From NCBI RefSeq assembly GCF_014193255.1, contig NZ_JACHZB010000005.1:62001-126000 (forward strand): a DNA stretch of 64,000 bases. The letters are read 5' to 3'. The notes beneath the pieces were generated by a model. The model was not told the DNA's origin. It saw only the letters and a list, made by a program, of their open reading frames with translations, and searched no databases. This DNA comes from Rhizobium sp. BK196. GTDB lineage: Bacteria > Pseudomonadota > Alphaproteobacteria > Rhizobiales > Rhizobiaceae. Below are positions 10,388 through 17,771 of the stretch, in pieces. Both the position numbers and the translations under genes were made by a program. The stretch's first letter is position 1. Every line of letters starts with the position of its first letter.

Positions 10388-11773
10388 ATGAGCGACATGG
10401 CACAGAATTGGACCCCGAGCAGCTGGCGGAGCAAACCGATCCAACAGGTTCCGGAATATCCCGACGCGGCTGCGCTGGCGGCGACGGAAGCCGTGCTTTC
10501 CACCTATCCGCCGCTGGTTTTTGCCGGTGAAGCCCGTCGCCTGAAGAGCGCGCTCGCCAACGTGGCCGAAGGCAATGCCTTCCTGCTGCAGGGTGGCGAT
10601 TGCGCCGAAAGCTTCCTGGAACATGGTGCCGACAATATCAGGGACTTCTTCCGCGCGTTCCTGCAGATGGCGGTCGTGCTGACCTTCGGCGCTCAGCTTC
10701 CCGTCGTGAAGGTCGGCCGCATCGCCGGCCAGTTTGCCAAGCCGCGTTCAGCGCCGATGGAAACGCAGAACGGCGTTTCCTTGCCAAGCTATCGCGGCGA
10801 TATCGTCAACGGTATCGAATTCACGCCGGAAGCCCGCATCCCGAGCCCCGAGCGTCAGCTCGACGCTTACCGCCAGTCGGCCGCGACGCTGAACCTGCTG
10901 CGCGCCTTCGCGATGGGCGGCTACGCCAATCTCGACAACGTGCATAAGTGGATGCTCGGCTTCGTCAAGGACAGCCCGCAGGGCGAGCGCTACCGCAAGC
11001 TTGCCGACCGCATCAGCGAAACCATGGATTTCATGAAGGCGATCGGCATCACTTCGGACAACAATCCGAGCCTGCGCGAGACCGATTTCTTCACCAGCCA
11101 CGAAGCGCTGCTGCTCGGATACGAAGAGGCGCTGACGCGTGTCGACTCCACCTCCGGTGACTGGTACGCGACCTCTGGCCACATGATCTGGATCGGCGAC
11201 CGCACGCGTCAGCTCGACCATGCGCATGTCGAATATTTCCGCGGCATCAAAAACCCGATCGGCCTGAAATGCGGCCCGTCGCTGCAGCCCGACAACCTGA
11301 TCGAGCTGATCGACGCGCTGAACCCCGCCAATGAAGCCGGCCGCCTGACGCTGATCTGCCGTTTCGGTCATGACAAGGTGGCCGACAACCTGCCAAAGCT
11401 CATCCGTGCCGTCGAGCGCGAGGGTAGGAAGGTCGTCTGGTCCTGCGACCCGATGCACGGCAACACGATTACGCTCAACAGCTACAAGACGCGCCCCTTC
11501 GAGCGGATTCTCTCGGAAGTCGAAAGCTTCTTCCAGATCCACCGCGCCGAAGGCACGCATCCGGGCGGCATCCATATCGAAATGACCGGCAAGGACGTGA
11601 CCGAATGCACCGGCGGCGCCCGCGCTGTGACTGCCGAAGACCTGCAGGATCGCTACCACACCCATTGCGACCCGCGCCTGAACGCCGACCAGGCGCTGGA
11701 GCTGGCGTTTTTGCTGGCGGAGCGCATGAAGGGCGGCCGCGACGAGAAGCGGATGGCTGCTGCCAACGCGTAA
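10388..11773 (+). CDS. 3-deoxy-7-phosphoheptulonate synthase, type II (plant-like)
   Basis: A 461-residue type II DAHP synthase, which condenses phosphoenolpyruvate with erythrose 4-phosphate in the first step of the shikimate pathway. Diagnostic segments are [47 protein letters not shown] and WSCDPMHGN (metal and PEP ligands Cys, His, Glu, Asp). The ATG at 10388 follows GGGGAAGC and gives [15 protein letters not shown], the usual N-terminus; the frame is also open from 10376. A second, unrelated type I DAHP synthase lies at 23.9 kb. A strong terminator follows. Confidence 0.94.
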   Translation: MSDMAQNWTPSSWRSKPIQQVPEYPDAAALAATEAVLSTYPPLVFAGEARRLKSALANVAEGNAFLLQGGDCAESFLEHGADNIRDFFRAFLQMAVVLTFGAQLPVVKVGRIAGQFAKPRSAPMETQNGVSLPSYRGDIVNGIEFTPEARIPSPERQLDAYRQSAATLNLLRAFAMGGYANLDNVHKWMLGFVKDSPQGERYRKLADRISETMDFMKAIGITSDNNPSLRETDFFTSHEALLLGYEEALTRVDSTSGDWYATSGHMIWIGDRTRQLDHAHVEYFRGIKNPIGLKCGPSLQPDNLIELIDALNPANEAGRLTLICRFGHDKVADNLPKLIRAVEREGRKVVWSCDPMHGNTITLNSYKTRPFERILSEVESFFQIHRAEGTHPGGIHIEMTGKDVTECTGGARAVTAEDLQDRYHTHCDPRLNADQALELAFLLAERMKGGRDEKRMAAANA

Positions 11774-11808
11774 GGCAAAGCGAATAGCGAGAATCGAGTA
11801 GAGAAGCC

Positions 11809-11832
11809 CGGCTCGTGCCGGGCTTTTTTCTG
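11809..11832 (+). terminator. Intrinsic terminator of type II DAHP synthase
   Basis: A GC-rich stem (AAGCCCGGC with GCCGGGCTT, loop TCGT) followed by TTTTTTC, some 35 bases after the stop. Confidence 0.88.
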
Positions 11833-11911
11833 CCTATGAGGACCCAACTCCTCATCTCCGCGCTTGGCATAGCGACCCAGTCTGCCGAAGTCTTAGGAAG
11901 AACCGGAGCCC

Positions 11912-11940
11912 TTGTGGTCAAGGCGCCCGCCATGTATGCA
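11912..11940 (+). promoter_or_regulatory. Candidate promoter of the tyrS leader transcript
   Basis: TTGTGG at 11912-11917, a 17-base spacer and TATGCA at 11935-11940 match the sigma-70 layout imperfectly. The next six bases lead straight into the ATG at 11947, so the transcript would be leaderless. The same geometry appears before two other leader ORFs in this window, which raises my confidence. Confidence 0.5.
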
Positions 11941-11946
11941 AGCTGC

Positions 11947-11997
11947 ATGACCCATATACCGACCCTTTCCGGCCTGTATTACACGCTGCTCTCATAG
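11947..11997 (+). CDS. Tyr-codon leader peptide of tyrS
   Basis: A 16-residue ORF, MTHIPTLSGLYYTLLS, with tandem Tyr codons TAT-TAC at 11977-11982, ending 101 bases before the tyrosyl-tRNA synthetase start. An in-frame ATG at 11932 would extend it by five residues including one more Tyr. It has no Shine-Dalgarno sequence, but a -10-like box ends 6 bases before the ATG. It is too short for a normal protein and fits a transcription-attenuation leader whose translation senses charged tRNA-Tyr. Confidence 0.6.
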   Translation: MTHIPTLSGLYYTLLS

Positions 11998-11998
11998 A

Positions 11999-12055
11999 GC
12001 GGCGACGGTCGTCTATTTGACGTCAAAAACGCCGCACGGTCGGCGGCGTGTGTTT
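11999..12055 (+). promoter_or_regulatory. Alternative hairpins of the tyrS attenuator
   Basis: The segment GCGGCG (11999-12004), starting 2 bases after the leader stop, can pair with CGCCGC (12030-12035). The latter can instead pair with the arm at 12043-12049 (ACGCCGC with GCGGCGT, 7 bp, 7-base loop), which is followed by GTGTTT. A ribosome at the stop codon would cover the first segment and permit the terminator; one stalled on the Tyr codons would leave it free to form the antiterminator. The U-tract is weak, so termination efficiency is uncertain. Confidence 0.55.
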
Positions 12056-12098
12056 CAGCAAAAGGTCTCCGGCCTGATCGGCCCTCATGGAGACCCTT

Positions 12099-13373
12099 AT
12101 GACCATCAATTTTCAGCCTTCCACCAAGCTTCGATCGGAGTTTCTCCGTGTTCTCTCCGAGCGCGGCTTCATCCAGCAATGCACTGATATCGAAGCGCTC
12201 GACATCAGACTCAACGCAGGGACCGGCACAGCCTATAACGGCTTCGACCTGACGGCCGACAGCCTGCATGTCGGGCATCTCATCCCCATCATGATGCTGC
12301 GCTGGTTTCAGAAGACCGGTAACAGGCCGATCGCGCTGATGGGCGGAGCGACCACGCGCCTCGGCGATCCGAGCCTTCGCGATACGTCGCGTCCCTTGCT
12401 CGGCGAGGAGCAGATCGCCCGCAATCTCGCCGGCATCCGGCGCATTTTCGAACGGTTTCTGAGCTTCGGCGACGGGCCGACCGATGCGCTCATGGTCAAC
12501 AATGCCGATTGGCTCGGCAGCCTGAAATACCTGGATTTCCTGCGCGATGTCGGTCCGCATTTCTCCGTCAACCGGATGCTGACATCCGAGAGCGTGCGCC
12601 AGCGGCTGGAGCGAGAGCAATCGCTCTCGCTGCTCGAATTCAACTACATGGTCATGCAGGGCTATGACTTTCATGTGCTTGCCGAAAAACATGGCTGCCT
12701 GCTGCAGCTCGGCGGTTCCGACCAATGGGGCAATATTCTCAGCGGCGTCGAATTCGGGCGGCGTGCCGGCGGTCGAACGCTGTTCGGGTTGACGGCGCCG
12801 CTCTTGACGACGTCCTCGGGCGCGAAGATGGGCAAGAGCGTGTCAGGCGCGGTCTGGCTGAATGCCGAGCGGCTGTCGCCCTACGAATTCTGGCAGTTCT
12901 GGCGCAATACCGAGGATGCCGATGTTGGCCGCTTCCTGCGGCTTTTTACCGAACTGCCGCACGACGAGATCACACGTTTGGAGGCGTTGCGCGGCTCGGA
13001 GATCAACGTGGCGAAAAAGATGCTTGCCGACGAGGTGACACGGCTCTGCCATGGTGCAGATTTGGCAACAGAAGCCTCGGAAACCTCGCGGCGCATGTTC
13101 GAAGACGGCGAGGCTGTCGCAGGGCTGCCTACTGTCACAGTGACTGGCCAGGCCCTTCGTGAGGGCCTGCCGCTGCCGGACGCGCTTGTGAGCGCCGGGC
13201 TTGCCAAATCGAAAAGCGAAGCGCGCCGGCTGATCCTTGGCGGTGGCGTGCGGGTCAACAGCCGTGGCGTCGGCGATGAAACCACGCGGCTCGGTCATGC
13301 GGATATGGAGGGCGGCGTCATCCGCCTGTCGGTCGGCAGAAAGAAGCACGTGCTGTTACGGCCGGAATCATGA
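12099..13373 (+). CDS. tyrS: Tyrosyl-tRNA synthetase, divergent
   Basis: A 424-residue class I synthetase that charges tRNA-Tyr. It has the HIGH-like HVGHLIP (about residue 49), GGSDQWGN, the KMSKS-like KMGKS, and a C-terminal S4 RNA-binding domain ([22 protein letters not shown]). The ATG at 12099 is preferred to 12087 because GGAGA precedes it by about 6 bases. From memory, the usual rhizobial TyrRS has YIGFDPTA and HAGGLIQIMML here, while this one reads YNGFDLTA and [11 protein letters not shown]. It may therefore be a second, divergent copy. It sits behind a Tyr-codon attenuator and is convergent with the Nudix gene. Confidence 0.88.
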   Translation: MTINFQPSTKLRSEFLRVLSERGFIQQCTDIEALDIRLNAGTGTAYNGFDLTADSLHVGHLIPIMMLRWFQKTGNRPIALMGGATTRLGDPSLRDTSRPLLGEEQIARNLAGIRRIFERFLSFGDGPTDALMVNNADWLGSLKYLDFLRDVGPHFSVNRMLTSESVRQRLEREQSLSLLEFNYMVMQGYDFHVLAEKHGCLLQLGGSDQWGNILSGVEFGRRAGGRTLFGLTAPLLTTSSGAKMGKSVSGAVWLNAERLSPYEFWQFWRNTEDADVGRFLRLFTELPHDEITRLEALRGSEINVAKKMLADEVTRLCHGADLATEASETSRRMFEDGEAVAGLPTVTVTGQALREGLPLPDALVSAGLAKSKSEARRLILGGGVRVNSRGVGDETTRLGHADMEGGVIRLSVGRKKHVLLRPES

Positions 13374-13437
13374 AGCAATCAAGGGCGGGCTCCATTCGTC
13401 ACCGCCGATGGCGTGATGAACAGAACCCGCTCCCTGG

Positions 13438-14199
13438 CTACAGGGAGTGACGCTGACGGAAATGGTGCTGCAGGAAGGACTGGGCCTTGAGGAAGCTCCA
13501 AGTGCGTGGAGCGCCGGGCAGAAATTCGTCGTCGTTCAGGATGTCACTCAGCGGTGATGCAAAGAGTTTGGCCGCCTCGTTACGGTCTGGCGCGTGACGG
13601 GCGCCGTCGACGATCTCGGCAGCGGTCGACCGGCTTGCGGCCAGCAGGAAAAGCTCCGGATGGCAGAAGACGGGATCATAGGCGAGGCCGATTGCAAAAG
13701 CGTCCGAGCGCTCGATATCGGTGACGGCGATTTCCTCGGCGAGTTCACGGGCAGCTTCTTCGAAGAGGTCGATCTCTTCGCCGGCCGCGGGCTCCGCGTA
13801 ACCGCCGACGAAATAGAGGGCACCGGGGTTCTGCTCGGCGGTGGGGCTGCGTTTCGTGACAATCACCTGCTGGTCCGCAGTTATCAGAACGACAGTGAGC
13901 CCAAGGGGATCGGCGCGCTCGGCCTGGGGGTGCTCCTCGGCAAAGCCGGCATGGCGCGTCACCACGTAAGCGGAAAACCATGTGCTGTTAGCGGTGATGT
14001 TCAGCCGGCCATTCTCGATGCCATAGGCAGCCATGCGCAGGAGCCGCCCGTCGAAAGCGGCGGGGTGTCTGGCAAGGAAGCGATCCCAACCGGATTTCCG
14101 TTCCGCCTCAACCGTTTCGGAAAGCTCAAATTCTCCCGCAAGGCGACAATGAATATGGTCGACGGCGATGCTGAAGGCTTCGTCTGCTAACATCGTCAC
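13438..14199 (-). CDS. Nudix hydrolase, substrate unknown
   Basis: A 253-residue protein. The Nudix box follows the G-x5-E-x7-REL-x-EE pattern in the segment GGYAEPAAGE...ARELAEEI at about residues 131-155, so the metal-binding acids are intact. The roughly 90-residue N-terminal region resembles no domain I can name. Nudix enzymes cleave nucleoside diphosphates linked to another group, for example Ap4A, ADP-ribose or sugar nucleotides. Its start overlaps the HIT-like gene stop by 4 bases (ATGA at 14196-14199), indicating translational coupling, and both lie downstream of a GlyRS-like gene. Confidence 0.8.
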   Translation of the reverse strand: MTMLADEAFSIAVDHIHCRLAGEFELSETVEAERKSGWDRFLARHPAAFDGRLLRMAAYGIENGRLNITANSTWFSAYVVTRHAGFAEEHPQAERADPLGLTVVLITADQQVIVTKRSPTAEQNPGALYFVGGYAEPAAGEEIDLFEEAARELAEEIAVTDIERSDAFAIGLAYDPVFCHPELFLLAASRSTAAEIVDGARHAPDRNEAAKLFASPLSDILNDDEFLPGAPRTWSFLKAQSFLQHHFRQRHSL

Positions 14200-14783
14200 T
14201 GCATTGCCTTTCTCAGCAGTTCAATGGTTTCGGCCACGGAGGGTCCCTGGATCGGTGGCGGTTCGGCCCGTTCGCAGAATTCCCGCCAGATGAAGAAGGT
14301 CAGCTCTGCGCCATCGGTCGGGGTTTCGCCGGGGCCTTCGGCGAAGGTCTGGAGCAGGCGATAGCGCTGGTCCTGCCAGAAAAGCTCCTCCACCCAGTCA
14401 TAGACTGGAATGATGTGGAAATGGATGGGATATCCCGGCGCGTGGCCGTAGCGGCCGATATAGACGCGTTTTGCGCCGAGCACCGTGCCAAGGGCCTTCT
14501 GCGCCTTGGCCAGCAATGGGCCGAGTTCGCCAAGGGCTGCGGGCGATAGCTCGGAGAGGTCATTGATTAAGCTTCGGGAACTGACCATGAGATAGCCGGG
14601 CAAGGCGGAATTGATGCGATGGTTCACCAGCCAGCCTGATGTTTCGGATACGTGGAATTGCGGGGGAATTTCCACGGGCTGCTTTCCTCCATCGTGCGGG
14701 CACCACTGATATTGCATGCACCGGAAAGCCGCGCCTTGCTGGTCAAGGGCACCGCACAAGGAACGGTCTCTGCTTGGCGACAT
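14196..14783 (-). CDS. HIT-like protein
   Basis: A protein of up to 195 residues. LVNHRINSALPGYLMVSSR resembles the N-terminal substrate loop of HIT proteins, and YPIHFHIIPVYDW resembles the histidine triad, but only the first two His of HxHxH are present; the third position is Ile. HIT enzymes are nucleotidyl hydrolases or transferases acting on dinucleoside polyphosphates, adenylates and phosphoramidates. The start is uncertain: 14783 as given, or the ATG at 14717 (MQYQWCPHDGG); neither has a clear Shine-Dalgarno sequence. It overlaps the Nudix gene by 4 bases. Confidence 0.65.
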   Translation of the reverse strand: MSPSRDRSLCGALDQQGAAFRCMQYQWCPHDGGKQPVEIPPQFHVSETSGWLVNHRINSALPGYLMVSSRSLINDLSELSPAALGELGPLLAKAQKALGTVLGAKRVYIGRYGHAPGYPIHFHIIPVYDWVEELFWQDQRYRLLQTFAEGPGETPTDGAELTFFIWREFCERAEPPPIQGPSVAETIELLRKAMQ

Positions 14784-14845
14784 GTGCTGAGGGCTGAAGC
14801 CGTTCCCTCAGACGAGCCAATGCATATAACTAACACTATGTTTCC

Positions 14846-14881
14846 AATGCGGACCGGATTCCGGTGAATCTGGTCCGCATT
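14846..14881 (-). terminator. Strong hairpin after the GlyRS-like gene
   Basis: A 15-bp stem with one mismatch (14846-14860 with 14867-14881, loop of 6) begins 4 bases after the GlyRS-like stop codon. No U-tract follows on the minus strand (GGAAAC), so it may stabilise the mRNA 3' end or only partly terminate before the HIT-like gene. Confidence 0.5.
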
Positions 14882-14884
14882 TCC

Positions 14885-15634
14885 TTACAGGTTCGTTGCA
14901 AGATCCCAGTTGTAGACGCAGCGATCAAGGCCTATGGCGATTTCCAGAACGAGAACATCCTGTTCCACAGCCGGGCCCTTTTTCGGCTGCGTCCAGTAGC
15001 GCCCGGGAAAATCCGTGCGGCGCGAGATCGAGCAGACCTCCATCCACTTGTCGCCGTTATCCACCTCGACATCTACAGTCGTCTGCGAATAAGCCGGCAG
15101 TCGGTCCGAGGGCACGATACGGGTTTGGAAGGGTATGATTGCGGCGACCATGCGGCGCACGGGCTCGAGCGAGGCGGCATGATAGTCGTTGCCGCTGTCG
15201 GCCGTGTAGGCGCACTGGAATTCCAGCTGCCAGAACTCCTTCAGGCGCATGTGCTTGGTCGGCTGCTCCTGTTCGCGCCGGTAGGATCGGCCGGCCTGCC
15301 AGACGCAGAGGGGTAGACGCGTTCTCGAATGATTGCCGAGAATGTGCTGCATGTAGACATAGGTCGAGGGCGTCGTTTCCGGCCTCAGCACCAGCGGTGC
15401 TTCGGTCTCGGTCAGTTGCTCCTGCGCCCAGATATCGGCATTGGTATAGGCGTCCGAAATGAGGGGCCGCGGCGTCAGCGCCGGCGCCTCGACCCGTCTG
15501 ATATCCCAGGCCGGGTTGACCGATCGGAGGAAGCTTCGCACTTCTTCGGAAAAGAAACGGACCATATGGTCGCGCATGTTGATTTCGCGCTCTTCCCAGT
15601 GGACGAGCGAATTGACATTGAAAAGATTGAGCAC
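14885..15634 (-). CDS. Free-standing glycyl-tRNA-synthetase-like class II catalytic domain
   Basis: A 249-residue protein that looks like only the class II synthetase core of GlyRS. The GlyRS-like VLRPETTPSTYVYM (about residues 81-94) is followed by motif 2, GRSYRREQEQPTKHMRLKEF (about 115-134), and a motif 3-like EIAIGLDRCVY near the C-terminus. ATP-binding arginines are retained. There is no anticodon-binding domain; an alpha2 GlyRS is about twice this length. It probably makes an aminoacyl-adenylate or a dinucleotide and does not charge tRNA in the normal way. The GTG start at 15634 has AGGGAG 9 bases upstream. It lies upstream of the HIT-like and Nudix genes and downstream of a small leader ORF. 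Confidence 0.75.
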   Translation of the reverse strand: MLNLFNVNSLVHWEEREINMRDHMVRFFSEEVRSFLRSVNPAWDIRRVEAPALTPRPLISDAYTNADIWAQEQLTETEAPLVLRPETTPSTYVYMQHILGNHSRTRLPLCVWQAGRSYRREQEQPTKHMRLKEFWQLEFQCAYTADSGNDYHAASLEPVRRMVAAIIPFQTRIVPSDRLPAYSQTTVDVEVDNGDKWMEVCSISRRTDFPGRYWTQPKKGPAVEQDVLVLEIAIGLDRCVYNWDLATNL

Positions 15635-15636
15635 GG

Positions 15637-15711
15637 TGCCTGTCTCCCTGGCAGCCCTGAGATAATGGTGGGGGCTTTACGTCCAGCAATTCGCCGGACG
15701 CATCACAGGCA
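15637..15711 (-). promoter_or_regulatory. Possible RBS-sequestering structure before GlyRS-like gene
   Basis: Between the small ORF and the GTG start, the minus strand has TGCCTGT (15711-15705) complementary over 7 bases to ACAGGCA (15643-15637), which lies between the Shine-Dalgarno sequence and the GTG. Additional nested complements (CGTCCAGC at 15733-15726 with GCTGGACG at 15687-15680) surround it. No U-tract is visible, so control at translation is more likely than termination. This is inference from complementarity only. Confidence 0.35.
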
Positions 15712-15719
15712 TCCGGACG

Positions 15720-15821
15720 TTACCGCTGGACGCGGAGACCTCGTCCGCCAAAAGCGCGCAGAACGGCAACCTGCAGGCAGGTGCGGTTCAAACGGGAGAT
15801 GTGCGCGCTGTCGGAGTTCAT
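15720..15821 (-). CDS. Small ORF, candidate leaderless leader peptide of GlyRS-like gene
   Basis: A 33-residue ORF from ATG at 15821, starting MNSDSAHISRLNRTCLQ and ending in FGGRGLRVQR, with Gly codons GGC, GGA and GGT near the end and a hairpin region after the stop. There is no Shine-Dalgarno sequence, but a perfect -35 TTGACA and a -10-like TACGAA place the start of transcription at the ATG. The frame is open upstream to a GTG at 15911. It could be a leader sensing Gly charging, or a small peptide substrate of the neighbouring enzyme. No homologue is recognised. Confidence 0.45.
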   Translation of the reverse strand: MNSDSAHISRLNRTCLQVAVLRAFGGRGLRVQR

Positions 15822-15827
15822 GGCAAC

Positions 15828-15856
15828 TTCGTACTTGCGGGTCTGGCGCTTGTCAA
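15828..15856 (-). promoter_or_regulatory. Promoter of GlyRS-like leader ORF
   Basis: On the minus strand a consensus TTGACA (15856-15851), a 17-base spacer and TACGAA (15833-15828) are followed by 6 bases and the ATG at 15821. The geometry predicts an mRNA starting at or next to the AUG. Confidence 0.6.
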
Positions 15857-16101
15857 ATCGGCTTTCGGCGTTGCGGCCAATAGTCAATCCGTGCAGCATC
15901 TGGCGCCGCACGGATGAGGGCTGGAAGATCGCGTTCCATCAGGGCACACCGATAAGCTAAGCCGACACGGGCACAGCATCGATGCCGGCATTGGCGGATG
16001 GTGCGCAAAGCATCAGCTTTCCTGAAGCCTTTGATCAGCGCTTTCGATTTGACCGCCGGGTGTACGGACGTCGCTCTCCGAATAGTTCAGGGGGAACGGA
16101 A

Positions 16102-16497
16102 ATGAGCGAATATCATGCGGGTGGGTGCCTGTGCGGTGCGGTGCGGTTCGTAGCGCGGGAGAAACCCGATGTCGTGGTCGGCTGCCATTGCTCACAGTGC
16201 CGGCGGCAGACGGGGCTTTATTATGCTGCGGCCGACGTACCGGTTTCGGCCGTTACGATTGCCGGCGAGGAAAAGCTGCGCTGGTATCAGTCGAGCGATG
16301 AGGCCAGGCGCGGTTTCTGCTCGCAGTGCGGCTCGGCGCTGTTCTGGCAGGGGCTTGGCCGCCCGGTCATTTCCATCATGGCCGGCGCTTTCGACGAACC
16401 GAACGGGCTCAGCTTCGGCTACCATATCTTCTGTGCCGACAAGGGCAATTTCTACGAGATCGCCGATGGCCTTCCGCAACATGCGGGCCGCGCTTAA
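16102..16497 (+). CDS. GFA (CENP-V-type) zinc-binding protein
   Basis: A 131-residue protein of the glutathione-dependent formaldehyde-activating family fold. Zinc ligands are in CLCGAVRF (about residues 8-15), CHCSQCRR (about 28-35) and FCSQCGSALF (about 72-81). Many members have no proven link to formaldehyde, so only the fold and metal binding are assigned. The start at 16102 (MSEYHAGG) is chosen because AGGGGGAACGG precedes it; the frame is open back to 15982 without homology. Confidence 0.85.
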   Translation: MSEYHAGGCLCGAVRFVAREKPDVVVGCHCSQCRRQTGLYYAAADVPVSAVTIAGEEKLRWYQSSDEARRGFCSQCGSALFWQGLGRPVISIMAGAFDEPNGLSFGYHIFCADKGNFYEIADGLPQHAGRA

Positions 16498-16601
16498 GCT
16501 TTGACGAAGGCAAGCAGCATGCGGCCAGCGTTCTTCCGGCGCGGTATGCTCAAGGCCGAAAATGACGTGGCCAACAGGTAGGCTCTACCCCCACAAACAA
16601 A

Positions 16602-16625
16602 AGGCGCGCCGCAAGGACGCGCCTT
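16602..16625 (-). terminator. Intrinsic terminator of the chloroperoxidase-like gene
   Basis: The stem AAGGCGCG with CGCGCCTT (16602-16625) is followed on the minus strand by TTGTTTG, 20 bases beyond the stop at 16647. Confidence 0.7.
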
Positions 16626-16646
16626 CGCAAGTCTTCGAGAGAAAAC

Positions 16647-17624
16647 TCAGCCCTGGATGAAGGCCAGCAGGTCGGGGTTGATGACCTCGGGATGCGTGGT
16701 GCACATGCCGTGCGGGAAGCCGGGATAAGTCTTCAGCGTGCCGTTCTTGAGCAGCTTGGCGGACAGCGGCGCGGAGTCGGCATAGGGAACGATCTGGTCG
16801 TCGTCGCCGTGCATGACGAGAACCGGCACGGTGATCTTCGTGAGATCATCGGTAAAGTCGGTTTCCGAGAAGGCCTTGATGCAATCGTAATGGGCCTTTG
16901 CGCCGCCCATCATGCCCTGACGCCACCAGTTTTCGATCACGCCCTGGCTGACCTTGGCGCCCGGACGGTTGAAGCCGTAGAAGGGACCGGTCGGGATATC
17001 GAGGAAAAACTGAGCGCGGTTGGCGATGAGCGCTGCACGAAAGCCATCGAAGACCTCGAGCGGCAGGCCGCCCGGGTTTTTGTCGGACTTGACCATGACA
17101 GGCGGTACGGCACCGATGATGACGGCCTTGGCGACACGGCCTTCCTTGGCGCGGGCGACATAGTGGACGACTTCGCCGCCACCTGTGGAATGGCCGATAT
17201 GGACGGCATTCTTGAGGTCGAGATGATCGGTCAGTGCGGCGACGTCGGCCGCATAGGTGTCCATCTCGTTTCCTTCGAACGTCTGGGTGGAGCGCCCGTG
17301 GCCACGGCGGTCATGGGCGATGACGCGGAAACCTTTTTCAAGGAAGAACATCATCTGGTTGTCCCAATCGTCGGCACTGAGCGGCCAGCCGTGATGGAAG
17401 ACGATCGGCTGGGCATTCTTCGAACCCCAATCCTTGTAGAAAATTTCAGTTCCGTCCGCGGTCTTGATAAAAGGCATGGTCTGGCTCCGATTTTCCGTTG
17501 ATGTTGAACTGGTTGCGGCAAGCGCGGCTCTGGGTACGGTGAAAGCCGCGACCGCGGCACCTCCCGCCAGAAGGACATCCCGCCGCGTGGCATCCGCCGT
17601 CAGTGCAATGCTGCGTTCATTCAT
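16647..17624 (-). CDS. Alpha/beta hydrolase, non-haem chloroperoxidase type, with Tat-like signal
   Basis: A 325-residue protein. The N-terminus [16 protein letters not shown] is a twin-arginine-type signal, so export of a folded enzyme is likely. The hydrolase core has [12 protein letters not shown], the nucleophile elbow GHSTGGG, the acid in HGDDDQIVP and the His in GFPHGM, as in non-haem haloperoxidases and related esterases. The ATG at 17624 is preferred because GGAGGGG lies just upstream; the longer frame to 17756 has no homology. The true reaction may be ester or peracid hydrolysis; halogenation activity in this family is often incidental. Confidence 0.85.
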   Translation of the reverse strand: MNERSIALTADATRRDVLLAGGAAVAAFTVPRAALAATSSTSTENRSQTMPFIKTADGTEIFYKDWGSKNAQPIVFHHGWPLSADDWDNQMMFFLEKGFRVIAHDRRGHGRSTQTFEGNEMDTYAADVAALTDHLDLKNAVHIGHSTGGGEVVHYVARAKEGRVAKAVIIGAVPPVMVKSDKNPGGLPLEVFDGFRAALIANRAQFFLDIPTGPFYGFNRPGAKVSQGVIENWWRQGMMGGAKAHYDCIKAFSETDFTDDLTKITVPVLVMHGDDDQIVPYADSAPLSAKLLKNGTLKTYPGFPHGMCTTHPEVINPDLLAFIQG

Positions 17625-17771
17625 GATCCCCTCCATGTGATATGCTCGCCCCTTGCGGGCTTTTCCGCCTTGCCGAGAACAAGCTGACCCATCCCGGCGG
17701 CGATAGGAGTTAACGTCGTAAATTGATGCAAAATTATAATGACGGCGATGCGCCATAAGATTGTACGAACC

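Noticed and set aside
11815..11997. A 60-codon ORF that includes the tyrS leader
   Set aside because: It begins inside the terminator of the upstream gene; only the last 16 to 21 codons have promoter and context support.
12029..12055. The hairpin before tyrS as an ordinary terminator of the upstream gene
   Set aside because: The upstream gene already has a strong terminator at 11809-11832, and a candidate promoter and leader ORF lie between the two.
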